Under the pieces are notes generated by a model. The model was not told where the DNA came from. It worked only from the letters and a program-made list of their open reading frames with translations, and made no database searches. Below, one piece after another: positions 26,089 to 33,392 of a stretch of 64,000 bases of DNA. Position numbers and translations under genes: made by a program. The stretch's first letter is position 1. The number at the start of each line of letters is the position of its first letter. Origin of the DNA: Saccharibacillus sp. O23 (GTDB taxonomy: Bacteria; Bacillota; Bacilli; Paenibacillales; Paenibacillaceae); contig NZ_NJDE01000014.1 of assembly GCF_002205895.1 (NCBI RefSeq), positions 124,001-188,000 of the forward strand, read 5' to 3'.

Positions 26089-27228
26089 TCAACGTTCGTA
26101 CCAGTATCCGGGCGTTCCTTGATGCAGACGCATCAGCGCTTCGAGGAAGAAATAATCGCCCCAGATCATGAAGTCGTCCGGAGAAGAACCGCCTCTGACC
26201 GAATACGATCCGTGACGCAGCAGACCTTCTTCGTTGTCCGCGCCCGCCGTGAAATAATCGTCCGCGAGCAGCGAACGGACGGCGGATCGCGCCGACTGTT
26301 CGAGCGAATCGCGCGCCGGATAAGAATCGGGCAGAAGGGAGAGCAGTTCGAATACGCCGCAGGCGAAGATCGCCGAAGCGGAGCTGTCGCGAGGCGTTCC
26401 GGGCTGCTGCGGCGCATCGAAGTCCCAATAAGCGACGCCGTCTTCCGGCAGCCGCTCGGCGAAATGCCGCGCCATCCGTTCGGACGCTTCCAAGAACCGC
26501 GGATCGCCGAAATTGCGGTAGGCCAGCGCGAATCCGTATACGCCCCAAGCTTGTCCGCGCGTCCAAGTCGAACCGTCCCGATAGCCTTGATGCGTGCCGC
26601 CGCGCAGCGCGTCGCCCGTTTGCTGATCGAAGTAGAACGTATGGTAAGAAGAATCGTCGCCGCGCACGAGAAAACGCAGACTCTTCTCCGCATGGATGCG
26701 CGCGCATTCCGCATACCGTTCGTCTCCGGTCTGCCGCGTCGCCCAGCAGAGCAGAGGGAGGTTCATCAAACAGTCGATGATCATCCGTCCGCCGTTCTCC
26801 GGATCGCCTTCGGGTCCCCAAGCTTGGAAAATGCCCAGCGACGGACGCCAGCGGCGCATCAGCGCATCGGCGGCGCGCAGAGCGACCCGGCGGGCTTCCT
26901 CGCTGCCGTCTACCGTCCAACGGGCTTGGGCGGACAGCGAATACAGGAAGCCGATATCGTGATGGTCCAAAGCCTGATTCGCGTCGAGCCGGCGTTCCAG
27001 CAGGTCGGTAGCGCGAACGGCCGCTTCGTGCAGCTTCGAATCTCCGCCGTATTCGTAACCGAGCCACAACATCCCCGCCCAGAATCCTTCCGTCCAGTCG
27101 GTCGAATCGGTCAGATGATATTTCCCGTCGCCTCGGCTGACATGCGGGAACTTTTCTGTACCGGCGTAAAGGTCGACGTTTCGGCGCACCGTATTCAATG
27201 CTTGTTCGATCGCGCTTTGAATCTCCAT
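26089..27228 (-). CDS. Unsaturated uronyl hydrolase, glycoside hydrolase family 88
   Basis: This enzyme removes 4,5-unsaturated uronic acid from the non-reducing end of oligosaccharides produced by polysaccharide lyases, by hydrating the double bond. The 379-residue protein has the (alpha/alpha)6-barrel segments of GH88. Asp91 (HHDIGF) and Asp152 (MIIDCLMN) have the same 61-residue spacing as the catalytic pair Asp88/Asp149 of Bacillus GL1 UGL. STWTRGQAWGVYGFA matches the active-site lining. There is no signal peptide, so it acts on imported products. The start follows GGAGGG. It heads a two-gene operon with the AraC regulator. Its presence implies that the locus handles lyase products of an acidic polymer, yet no lyase is recognised in the window. 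Confidence 0.92.
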   Translation of the reverse strand: MEIQSAIEQALNTVRRNVDLYAGTEKFPHVSRGDGKYHLTDSTDWTEGFWAGMLWLGYEYGGDSKLHEAAVRATDLLERRLDANQALDHHDIGFLYSLSAQARWTVDGSEEARRVALRAADALMRRWRPSLGIFQAWGPEGDPENGGRMIIDCLMNLPLLCWATRQTGDERYAECARIHAEKSLRFLVRGDDSSYHTFYFDQQTGDALRGGTHQGYRDGSTWTRGQAWGVYGFALAYRNFGDPRFLEASERMARHFAERLPEDGVAYWDFDAPQQPGTPRDSSASAIFACGVFELLSLLPDSYPARDSLEQSARSAVRSLLADDYFTAGADNEEGLLRHGSYSVRGGSSPDDFMIWGDYFFLEALMRLHQGTPGYWYER

Positions 27229-27388
27229 TCTATCCCTCCGTTGTGAATAGGTTTGTCTTATCTACAGCATAACGCCGCATTGATGGAGGTTTGTTGTGGA
27301 CTGCTGTCGCTATGTTGCGGAAATAGGATCGGTCTTCGAAAATACGAATCCGCGAACGGAGCAAGGGGGAGCGCCCGATGCATGCTCA
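27229..27388. other. Upstream region of the GH88-araC operon
   Basis: This stretch lies between the GH88 start and the terminator of the next minus-strand gene. No gene is supported. AT-richer sequence around 27255-27275 could hold the -10 of the GH88 promoter, but no convincing -35/-10 pair was found. Confidence 0.4.
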
Positions 27389-27392
27389 AAAC

Positions 27393-27435
27393 AAAAAAGA
27401 CCTCTTTCGCCGCTCGATCGCGGCGGAAGAGGTCT
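27393..27435 (-). terminator. Terminator of the flavin monooxygenase gene
   Basis: On the minus strand AAGACCTCTTCCGCCGC pairs with GCGGCGAAAGAGGTCTT and is followed by a T-run. About 130 bp of untranslated sequence separates it from the stop codon at 27564. Confidence 0.85.
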
Positions 27436-27563
27436 TGCGTTTGAACGAATATCGGCCGTCGGCGGATTCGGATCTCGGCCGACCGGCATTCCCGAGCGCC
27501 GATTCGTCGTCATGCGGCCGACCGTCCGGAAAACGGACCCGGAAAGCGGAAACGAAATCCGTT

Positions 27564-28610
27564 TTACGAACGGACTTCGTCTTTTTCGGCAGGAGCTGTT
27601 TCGGCACGGTCCAGACCGAAAGCTTCGGCAACGAGCCGAATCGATTTCAATCGGGCGTCGAAGTCGTGGATCGACGAGACGATCATCAATTCGTCGGTCC
27701 GGTATTCGTCGGCGAGTTCCAACAGCCGGGATTTGACGAGGTCCGGCGTGCCGACGACCCGATAAGCGCGGGTAGCCGCGATCTGCTCGCGATCGTAAGG
27801 CGTGTACGGATAATCCTGCGCCGTCTGAACGGACGGGAGATAAGGCAGTTCCATGCCTTTGTACATGGCGAGGAAGAACAGGTCGGAACTGGACGCGAGC
27901 CGTTCCGCTTCTTCCTGCGTGTCCGCGCAGACGACGGTGATCGCCGCCAGCGATTTCGGCGTCGGCGACATCAGCGACGGTTCGAACGTTTCGTGATACA
28001 AGTTCGTCGCTTCTTTGCCGCCCGGCGTGCCGAAGAACTGCGCGAACGCGTACGAAGCGCCCGTCTGCGCCGCCAGACGCGCCGTGCCGCCGCTCGAACC
28101 GAGCAGCCACAATTCGGGTTTCGTATCGACCGAAGGCGACACGCTCAGTCCCGCGAAGCGATGGTCGCCCGGAACCGCGTCGTTCAGATAAGCGATCAAG
28201 TCGATGATCTGCTGCGGGTAAGGGTCCGTGCCGTGATAATGGCCTTCTTGCAGCGCGCGGGTCGACAAAGGCCGTCCGCCCGGAGCGCGTCCTACGCCGA
28301 GATCGATCCGGTTCGGGTACAAAGCTTCGAGCAGCCGGAAGTTCTCCGCCACTTTATAAGCGCTGTAGTGAGGCAGCATGATGCCGCCGGAACCCAAGCG
28401 AATGCGCGAAGTGCGGGAAGCCAGATGCGCGATCAGGACTTCGGGGCTGGAATGGGCCAGCGCTTTGGAACTATGGTGTTCGGATACCCAGAAACGGCTG
28501 TAGCCGAGTTTGTCGGCTTCGATCGCGAGTTTTGTCGTCGCTTGCAGCGCTTCTTTAGGACCGGAGCCTTCCGTGATGGTCGATTGATCGAGCATGCCGA
28601 GTTTAAGCAT
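27564..28610 (-). CDS. LLM-class flavin-dependent oxidoreductase
   Basis: This 348-residue luciferase-like monooxygenase has the TIM-barrel N-terminus LKLGMLDQSTI, the flavin/substrate segment YSRFWVSEHHSS, and SSRIRLGSGGIMLPHYSAYKVAENFRLLE split over the second and third strands. These features belong to the MsnO8-like group common in Bacillales, which use reduced FMN from a partner reductase to oxidise an unknown organic or sulfur substrate. The start follows GAGAGGGGAA. It is transcribed alone and divergently from a serine hydrolase; the AT-rich intergenic region has a palindrome that may be the operator. The FMN reductase at 34.6 kb could be a reductant source but is not linked. Confidence 0.9.
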   Translation of the reverse strand: MLKLGMLDQSTITEGSGPKEALQATTKLAIEADKLGYSRFWVSEHHSSKALAHSSPEVLIAHLASRTSRIRLGSGGIMLPHYSAYKVAENFRLLEALYPNRIDLGVGRAPGGRPLSTRALQEGHYHGTDPYPQQIIDLIAYLNDAVPGDHRFAGLSVSPSVDTKPELWLLGSSGGTARLAAQTGASYAFAQFFGTPGGKEATNLYHETFEPSLMSPTPKSLAAITVVCADTQEEAERLASSSDLFFLAMYKGMELPYLPSVQTAQDYPYTPYDREQIAATRAYRVVGTPDLVKSRLLELADEYRTDELMIVSSIHDFDARLKSIRLVAEAFGLDRAETAPAEKDEVRS

Positions 28611-28724
28611 ATCTATTTCCCCTCTCGAAGCGTCATGTCCGTAGAGCGATGACGCCGATTAAACGAATATGAAATGAACGTATTAAGCATATCAGATTCG
28701 TAAATAAACGTCAAAAGAATACTT

Positions 28725-28741
28725 ACTATATAAAATATAGT
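28725..28741. promoter_or_regulatory. 17-bp AT-rich palindrome in a divergent promoter region
   Basis: ACTATAT-AAA-ATATAGT is a perfect inverted repeat between the monooxygenase and serine-hydrolase genes. It may be an operator or may contain overlapping -10 elements. Confidence 0.4.
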
Positions 28742-28855
28742 TATATTCGAACACAACTATTTCCTGCCCGAAAGGGTATACTTACGTAGACACCGGGCAT
28801 GACCCGCGCCAAACAATCGACAACAGAGAGATCCGCAGGGAGGGCTTATCGAAAA

Positions 28856-30286
28856 ATGATCACCGGAAACAAAAAAAGATTCGGACGCATCTGGCTGAGC
28901 ACGGGGCTGGCATTCGCGATCGCCGCCGGAACGGTTCCGGCTTACGCCGCGGAAGCTGCCGTTCCGGCAGCCGCCGGCACGTCCGTTACCGCGCAAATCG
29001 ACGGACAACCGGCACAATGGGGAAGCAGCGTCTACACGTACCGTTCTCTAACCTACGTGCCCGTGCGCGAAGGCGCCGTATCGCTCGGAGCCGAAGTCAA
29101 ATGGGACAAAACGCGCCGCGCCGCCGTCGTGAAATCGAACGGCGACGAGCTGCTGTACCGGCCGGGAGCGGATACCGTTTCCGTCAACGGGTTCGAGCTG
29201 CGCATGCCGGGAACGACCCGTTACGTAAACGGAATCTTGACCGTGCCTTTGCGCGGATTGACGGAGCCGCTCAAAGCGGACATCGGCATCGCTTCCGCAA
29301 ACGGAACGTCGAATCTGTCGCTCAGCACGGATCGCGAGACGCTGGTGCGTCCGAATCTGCAATCCGTGGACGATTATTTGAAAAAAGAAGGGTTCTCCGG
29401 TAACGCGCTGGTCGCCAAAGACGGCGAAGTGCTGATGCGCAAAAGTTACGGACTCGCTTCGGATACGACGCTGCTTCGGCCGACCGATCCGATGCGTTTG
29501 GGATCGCTGACCAAAGCGTTCACCGCCGCCTCGATTCTTCAGTTGGAGGAAGAAGGCAAACTCAGCACCGACGATCCGCTCTCGAAATTCATTCCGGATT
29601 ATCCGCGAGGAGACGAGATCAAGCTGTCGATGCTGCTGTCGCATACGTCGGGCATCGCGCTGAATTTTAAACGCGAAGAAGGCATCCCGCTGGCCGACAC
29701 GGTCGCGGAGATCAAAGCCAGCGCGCTCAAGTTCGAACCGGGCACGAGTTATAAGTACAGCAACAGCGGTTACGTGCTGTTGGCGTACATCATCGAACAG
29801 ACTTCCGGCATGAGTTATCCGGATTACATTCGCACCCGCATCATGGAGCCGCTGGGCATGGATCATAGCGGAACGGCGACGCGCGATACGAAGGTGTCCC
29901 GAGGTTACGAATACGACTGGCAGGAGAAAGCTTGGCGGGCGGTCGATTATTATTTCTTTTCGCCTTCCGGCACGGGCAGTCTCTATTCGACGCTCGACGA
30001 TATGTTGACTTGGTCGCAAGCTCTGAGTTCCGGCAAACTATTGTCGCAAGAAACGATGGATCGCATGTATACGCCTAACCGCTTCACGCAATACGCGTAT
30101 GCTTGGGCGGTCGACGGCGAAGGCGACGATAAAGTCGCTTACCATAACGGCGGCGGCGACGGATACACGACCGGCATCCGACGCGGGTTGAACGACGGGA
30201 CCGTCGTGATCCTGCTGGGCAACTACGGAGGTCTGGATACCAACAAGATGACCGCCGATATCCGCAAGCTCGCTTTCGGCAAATAA
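28856..30286 (+). CDS. Secreted serine hydrolase (beta-lactamase fold) with copper-amine-oxidase-N domain
   Basis: This exported 476-residue protein has a signal peptide (about 1-32, cleavage near AYA-AE), then a copper-amine-oxidase N-terminal-like domain (about 45-165; YVPVREGAVSLGAEVKWD). This is followed by a class C beta-lactamase/DD-peptidase-type domain (about 185-475). The catalytic SLTK motif is Ser217/Lys220, with YSN in KYSNSGY and the third motif near HNGGGDG. It is probably an esterase or peptidase at the cell surface; resistance to beta-lactams should not be assumed. The start at 28856 gives a normal signal peptide, with GGGAGGG 11 nt upstream; an earlier ATG at 28799 lacks a ribosome site. 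It is monocistronic, with a strong terminator. Confidence 0.88.
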   Translation: MITGNKKRFGRIWLSTGLAFAIAAGTVPAYAAEAAVPAAAGTSVTAQIDGQPAQWGSSVYTYRSLTYVPVREGAVSLGAEVKWDKTRRAAVVKSNGDELLYRPGADTVSVNGFELRMPGTTRYVNGILTVPLRGLTEPLKADIGIASANGTSNLSLSTDRETLVRPNLQSVDDYLKKEGFSGNALVAKDGEVLMRKSYGLASDTTLLRPTDPMRLGSLTKAFTAASILQLEEEGKLSTDDPLSKFIPDYPRGDEIKLSMLLSHTSGIALNFKREEGIPLADTVAEIKASALKFEPGTSYKYSNSGYVLLAYIIEQTSGMSYPDYIRTRIMEPLGMDHSGTATRDTKVSRGYEYDWQEKAWRAVDYYFFSPSGTGSLYSTLDDMLTWSQALSSGKLLSQETMDRMYTPNRFTQYAYAWAVDGEGDDKVAYHNGGGDGYTTGIRRGLNDGTVVILLGNYGGLDTNKMTADIRKLAFGK

Positions 30287-30340
30287 GGGGGAACGGGCGC
30301 CGGTTCCAAGCGTCTTCGTATCTCGAAAGGTCATCGCGGC

Positions 30341-30387
30341 AAAAAAAAGGATCGTTCGCCTAGTGGCGGACGATCCTTTTTTGTTTT
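30341..30387. terminator. Bidirectional terminator between serine hydrolase and SDR genes
   Basis: The stem AGGATCGTTCGCC / GGCGGACGATCCT (one mismatch) with a 4-nt loop has A- and T-runs on its two sides. Confidence 0.88.
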
Positions 30388-30480
30388 GGAACGGTTCGGA
30401 CCTCGCATGCTGTTCGATCACGATGCGGGATTGACGGCGCATGATCCCCGTTTTTCAATCGGGCCACGCCCGCCGTTCGC

Positions 30481-31359
30481 TCACAAGCCTTGCGATTCCG
30501 CGTAGCGTCCCCAATGCGGCCTTGCTCCGTCGGCGTCGACGAAGCCGTAACGATCCGACAGTTCCCACGAACTCAATGCTCGGCCCGTAAACGTCATGAC
30601 TTCCGGATCGGCCGCGAGCCGCGCCGCCGCTTGACCGACGTAAGCCGGCGTCTCCGAAGCGATAAAATGCGGTTCGATCTTCGCGCCGTCCCGCCAATTC
30701 TGCTCCGTTACGCCGAAAAGGTCCAGCATGGCTTCGGAACGCAGAAATCCGGGAGTCAGCGCGATCGCCGCGATCTCGTGCGGACGGAGCTCTTCCGCCA
30801 TCGCCGCCGCCAGATGAATGCCGGAGACTTTCGCCAAACTGTAAAAGACGTTGCCCCGGAACTTATAATCGACGCCGTCCGTGATCTCCAGCACCAAGCC
30901 GCCGGGACGCTCCAGCATCAGAGGAAGCAGCGTATGCGAGGTAATCAGATGCGTATGCACCGCGCGGCGCTGAATCAACAGCCCGTCTTCGAGCGAATGC
31001 TCCCACAGCTTTTGTCCCCATTTCGTCAGATCGTCTCCGCCCCAGATGTCGTTGACCAGAATGTCCAACCCGCCGTGCTCAGTTCGAATGGTCTCCGCTA
31101 AATGCCTGACCTGTTCGAGGTCGGAGTGGTCCGTACGGATCGCCGAAGCGGTACCGCCGCGCGCTTCGATCAGCTCCGCCGTTTCTTCGAGCGTTTCCCG
31201 GCGATTCAGGTCCGATGCCTGTTCTCTCGTGGTGCGACCGGTCGCGTAGACATGAGCGCCGAGCGCTCCCAATTCGACCGCGATTCCTCTTCCCGCGCCT
31301 CTTGTCGCTCCCGCGACCAGCGCGATCTTGCCTGTCAACGGTTTGTCGGTTGCCGGCAT
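30481..31359 (-). CDS. SDR-family oxidoreductase
   Basis: This 292-residue NAD(P)-dependent short-chain dehydrogenase has the dinucleotide motif GATRGAGRGIA, a basic residue after it (ATGRTTRE) that favours NADPH, and the catalytic YSLAK. Thirteen residues before the Tyr, where classical SDRs have Ser, there is Thr (EITDG). The start at 31359 begins MPATDKPLTGK and follows GAGGTG; upstream in-frame sequence is antisense to the next gene. It is divergent from a WYL-domain regulator with 132 bp between starts, so that regulator probably controls it. The substrate is unknown. Confidence 0.9.
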   Translation of the reverse strand: MPATDKPLTGKIALVAGATRGAGRGIAVELGALGAHVYATGRTTREQASDLNRRETLEETAELIEARGGTASAIRTDHSDLEQVRHLAETIRTEHGGLDILVNDIWGGDDLTKWGQKLWEHSLEDGLLIQRRAVHTHLITSHTLLPLMLERPGGLVLEITDGVDYKFRGNVFYSLAKVSGIHLAAAMAEELRPHEIAAIALTPGFLRSEAMLDLFGVTEQNWRDGAKIEPHFIASETPAYVGQAAARLAADPEVMTFTGRALSSWELSDRYGFVDADGARPHWGRYAESQGL

Positions 31360-31413
31360 GAATGCCACCTCTTCGTTAGGTTGTCGGGGAACGAGCGATC
31401 CGCGGATTCGCCG

Positions 31414-31459
31414 TTGCCCGCATTTCGAATATAAGCGATAATAGATGACAACCTTTGTC
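31414..31459 (+). promoter_or_regulatory. Promoter and candidate operator of the WYL regulator
   Basis: TTGCCC (31414-31419) and GATAAT (31437-31442) have a 17-nt spacer. The inverted repeat GACAA-CCT-TTGTC (31447-31459) covers the predicted transcription start and is a good candidate for an autoregulatory or SDR-controlling operator. Confidence 0.5.
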
Positions 31460-31491
31460 TTATTTGAAAAAGAAAAAAGGAGGCGCTCTGT

Positions 31492-32478
31492 ATGAGAGGC
31501 GATCGTCTGCTGAAAATCGTGCTTCTGCTGCAAAGCCGGGGCAGAATGTCGACGCGCGAACTGGCGGAGGAGCTGGAAGTGACCGCCCGAACCGTCAGCC
31601 GGGATCTGGAAGCGCTCGGGCAATCGGGCATTCCGATCGTCGCTTATCGGGGACGGTTCGGCGGGTGGAGCCTGATGGAAGGATACCGAAGCGGCCTGAC
31701 CGGCATGACGCCGGACGAGACCGCCGCGCTGCTGCTTCGCGCTTCTTCCGGTCCGCTTGACGACGTCGGATTGGGCGTTCATTACGAGACGGCGCTTCAG
31801 AAGCTTCGGGCGGCGTATCCCGAACCGGAACGCCGAACGGCCGAGTTCGTCCGCCGCCGTCTGCTGATCGACGAATCCGACTGGAACGGAAGCCGCAGCG
31901 GCGTTCCGGAAGCGCTGTCGGTCTGTCAGGAAGCGATCTGGGCCGAGAAGCGCTTGCTGTTCGAATACGCGAAGCAACCCGGCGGGACACGGCGGGTACG
32001 CAGCGTCGAACCGTTAGGATTGGTCGTCAAGCAGGGAGTGTGGTATTTGGCGGCGCAAGACGGCGAGACCGTCAAGACGTTCCGCGTTTCGAAAATGGAA
32101 GCCGCTCGGGCATCGGACGATTTTTTCCGTTATCCCGAGTCGTTCGAGCTCTCCGCTTATTGGGCGGAATTCGTACGGACGTTTCCGGCTCATCTGCCGC
32201 GTTACGAAACGGAACTGACGGCGAACGAAGAAGCGCTGCGCGCGCTGCGCGAAGAACGCTTCGCGCATATTCGGCGATGCGAACGGATATCGGACGGCGA
32301 GTATGCGGTCCGGGCCGATCTGGAAACGCCGGAATTCGCGCAGCGTTTCGTTCTCGGTCTGGGAACGTCGGTCCGAGTGCTCGAACCGGCGGAGTTGGCT
32401 TCGGCAGTCGCCGAACAAGCGAGCCGCGTCACCGAGCGGTACCGGGCCGAAGCGGGCATGAACGAACATCGAAAATAG
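31492..32478 (+). CDS. YafY-type regulator with HTH_11 and WYL domains
   Basis: This 328-residue transcription factor has an N-terminal winged helix (about 1-60; MSTRELAEELEVTARTVSRD), a middle linker, and a WYL domain (about 135-215; GLVVKQGVWYLAAQDGETVKTFRVSKM). A C-terminal extension (WCX) follows. WYL domains sense small ligands or nucleic-acid signals. The start follows AAAAGGAGG. It is divergent from the SDR gene, the usual arrangement of a local regulator and its target. The next gene, a Crp-like regulator, starts 10 bp downstream and is probably co-transcribed. Confidence 0.9.
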   Translation: MRGDRLLKIVLLLQSRGRMSTRELAEELEVTARTVSRDLEALGQSGIPIVAYRGRFGGWSLMEGYRSGLTGMTPDETAALLLRASSGPLDDVGLGVHYETALQKLRAAYPEPERRTAEFVRRRLLIDESDWNGSRSGVPEALSVCQEAIWAEKRLLFEYAKQPGGTRRVRSVEPLGLVVKQGVWYLAAQDGETVKTFRVSKMEAARASDDFFRYPESFELSAYWAEFVRTFPAHLPRYETELTANEEALRALREERFAHIRRCERISDGEYAVRADLETPEFAQRFVLGLGTSVRVLEPAELASAVAEQASRVTERYRAEAGMNEHRK

Positions 32479-32488
32479 GGGGATACGC

Positions 32489-32989
32489 ATGATTTTGCAT
32501 AAAGGAGAAATCTTGTTCCGGCAGGGCGACGAAGGCAAATATTTGTACCGCGTACACAGCGGCTTGTTCAAGGTCACCCGCCTGCACGAGAACGGAAACA
32601 TGATCTTGTTCAACGTGTTCTATGCCGGAGAAGTCGTGCCGCACCACTCGCTGATCAGTCCCAAAGAAACGCACGGCACCGCTACGGCGCTCGTACGAAG
32701 CGAAGTGGAGCCGATCTTGGCGGCGGATTGGTACAAAACGCTCGCGGAAGATTCCCAAAAAGCGCTGGAGATCGCTTTGCTTCTTCAAGAAAAAGTCCGT
32801 TTCATGCAGCAGCGCATCGACCATCTGACGGCAGGCACGCCGAGCGAGCGGCTTCAGCTGCTTCGGCATTGGATGAGTACTTATACGTACGGGCAGCCGC
32901 TGACCGATCTGTTGACGCAGGAAGAAATCGGCCAATTGATCGGACTGCGGCGGGAGACGGTCAATCGCCTGCTTCGCGCTTCGAAATAG
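32489..32989 (+). CDS. Short Crp/Fnr-family transcriptional regulator
   Basis: This 166-residue protein has a shortened cyclic-nucleotide-binding-like beta-roll (about 1-75; GEILFRQGDEGKYLYRVHSGLFKV), a dimerisation helix (about 85-110), and a C-terminal Crp helix-turn-helix (about 135-163; LTQEEIGQLIGLRRETVNRLLR). Typical family members are 210-240 residues, so roughly 30-40 N-terminal residues are missing. The frame cannot be extended usefully because the preceding gene ends 10 bp before and AGGGGG lies just ahead of the ATG, so the short form is probably real. There is no Cys cluster, so it is not an Fe-S oxygen sensor. It is co-oriented with the WYL regulator and ended by a hairpin terminator. 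Confidence 0.85.
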   Translation: MILHKGEILFRQGDEGKYLYRVHSGLFKVTRLHENGNMILFNVFYAGEVVPHHSLISPKETHGTATALVRSEVEPILAADWYKTLAEDSQKALEIALLLQEKVRFMQQRIDHLTAGTPSERLQLLRHWMSTYTYGQPLTDLLTQEEIGQLIGLRRETVNRLLRASK

Positions 32990-33038
32990 CGTTTCGGATG
33001 AAAAATTTACACAAAAAATCGTTATTTTTTACATTTTT

Positions 33039-33081
33039 CAACCCTTCGTCGAGCTTATCCGGTCGAATGAAGGGTTGTTTT
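33039..33081 (+). terminator. Terminator of the Crp-like gene
   Basis: The stem CAACCCTTC / GAAGGGTTG is followed by TTTT. It abuts the promoter of the next gene. Confidence 0.7.
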
Positions 33082-33082
33082 G

Positions 33083-33091
33083 TGGTATAAT
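33083..33091 (+). promoter_or_regulatory. Extended -10 promoter for the YitT leader transcript
   Basis: TGGTATAAT is an extended -10 element (TATAAT at 33086-33091). The -35 is poor. Transcription would begin near 33098, giving a leader of about 295 nt before the YitT start. Confidence 0.6.
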
Positions 33092-33170
33092 GGTTTAGAA
33101 AAGTGGAGCTGCCGGGTAAGTAAATCTCAGGCTAGCCTCACTATACAACCACAGAAAGGATCAGGATACC

Positions 33171-33236
33171 ATGAGTCCCCGAAGGAGTATTCCCCAAAGG
33201 ACAATCTGGAAACGTTACGATCTCTCCTATACTTAG
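33171..33236 (+). CDS. Possible leader peptide 1 (21 residues)
   Basis: A short ORF begins MSPRRSIPQR and ends in TAG. AAAGGA lies about 10 nt before the ATG. It is basic and aromatic in its second half. No homologue was recognised; it may be incidental. Confidence 0.3.
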   Translation: MSPRRSIPQRTIWKRYDLSYT

Positions 33237-33302
33237 CGCCTTTCGTAGAAAGTTTGTCGCACCATTTCCGATGACAAACGCTGCGAAAGGAAGGGAACAT
33301 CC

Positions 33303-33362
33303 ATGCGAAGGATGAACGCCTCGCGGTTTTCCCCTCTGGCTCGCAGTTTATTGTCGTTCTGA
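33303..33362 (+). CDS. Possible leader peptide 2 (19 residues)
   Basis: A short ORF begins MRRMNASRFS and ends LLSF. It has a strong ribosome site AAAGGAAGGGAA just upstream. Its TGA lies inside the TTGTC/GACAA hairpin, so a ribosome finishing the peptide would open that helix 15 nt before the yitT-like ribosome site. This arrangement resembles translational attenuators. Confidence 0.45.
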   Translation: MRRMNASRFSPLARSLLSF

Positions 33363-33392
33363 CAAATACTACGAGAACGAGGAGAATATCGT

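Larger units (their letters stand above)
33098..33392 (+). promoter_or_regulatory. Long structured leader with alternative helices upstream of yitT-like gene
   Basis: The 295-nt leader holds a GTTTGTC / GACAAAC hairpin (33252-33258 with 33273-33279), a long-range CTGCGA / TCGCAG pairing (33281-33286 with 33341-33346), and a TTGTC / GACAA hairpin (33351-33355 with 33361-33365). The first and last can swap partners (GTTTGTC with GACAAA at 33361), giving two exclusive folds close to the gene's ribosome site at about 33378. Two small ORFs lie within it. It did not match riboswitch cores I know, including ykkC/guanidine, M-box, ydaO and SAM. Confidence 0.55.

Noticed and set aside
27253-27560. Small plus-strand open frames between GH88 and the monooxygenase gene
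   Set aside because: They cross a minus-strand terminator and have no convincing ribosome site or domain.
28856-30286. True beta-lactamase conferring antibiotic resistance
   Set aside because: The SLTK, YSN and HNGG motifs fit the broad class C/DD-peptidase-esterase group, and the fused envelope domain argues for a housekeeping or surface role.
33098-33392. ykkC/guanidine, M-box, ydaO or SAM riboswitch before the YitT gene
   Set aside because: None of the conserved core words of these classes could be found, although B. subtilis yxkD, a related gene, has a ykkC leader.
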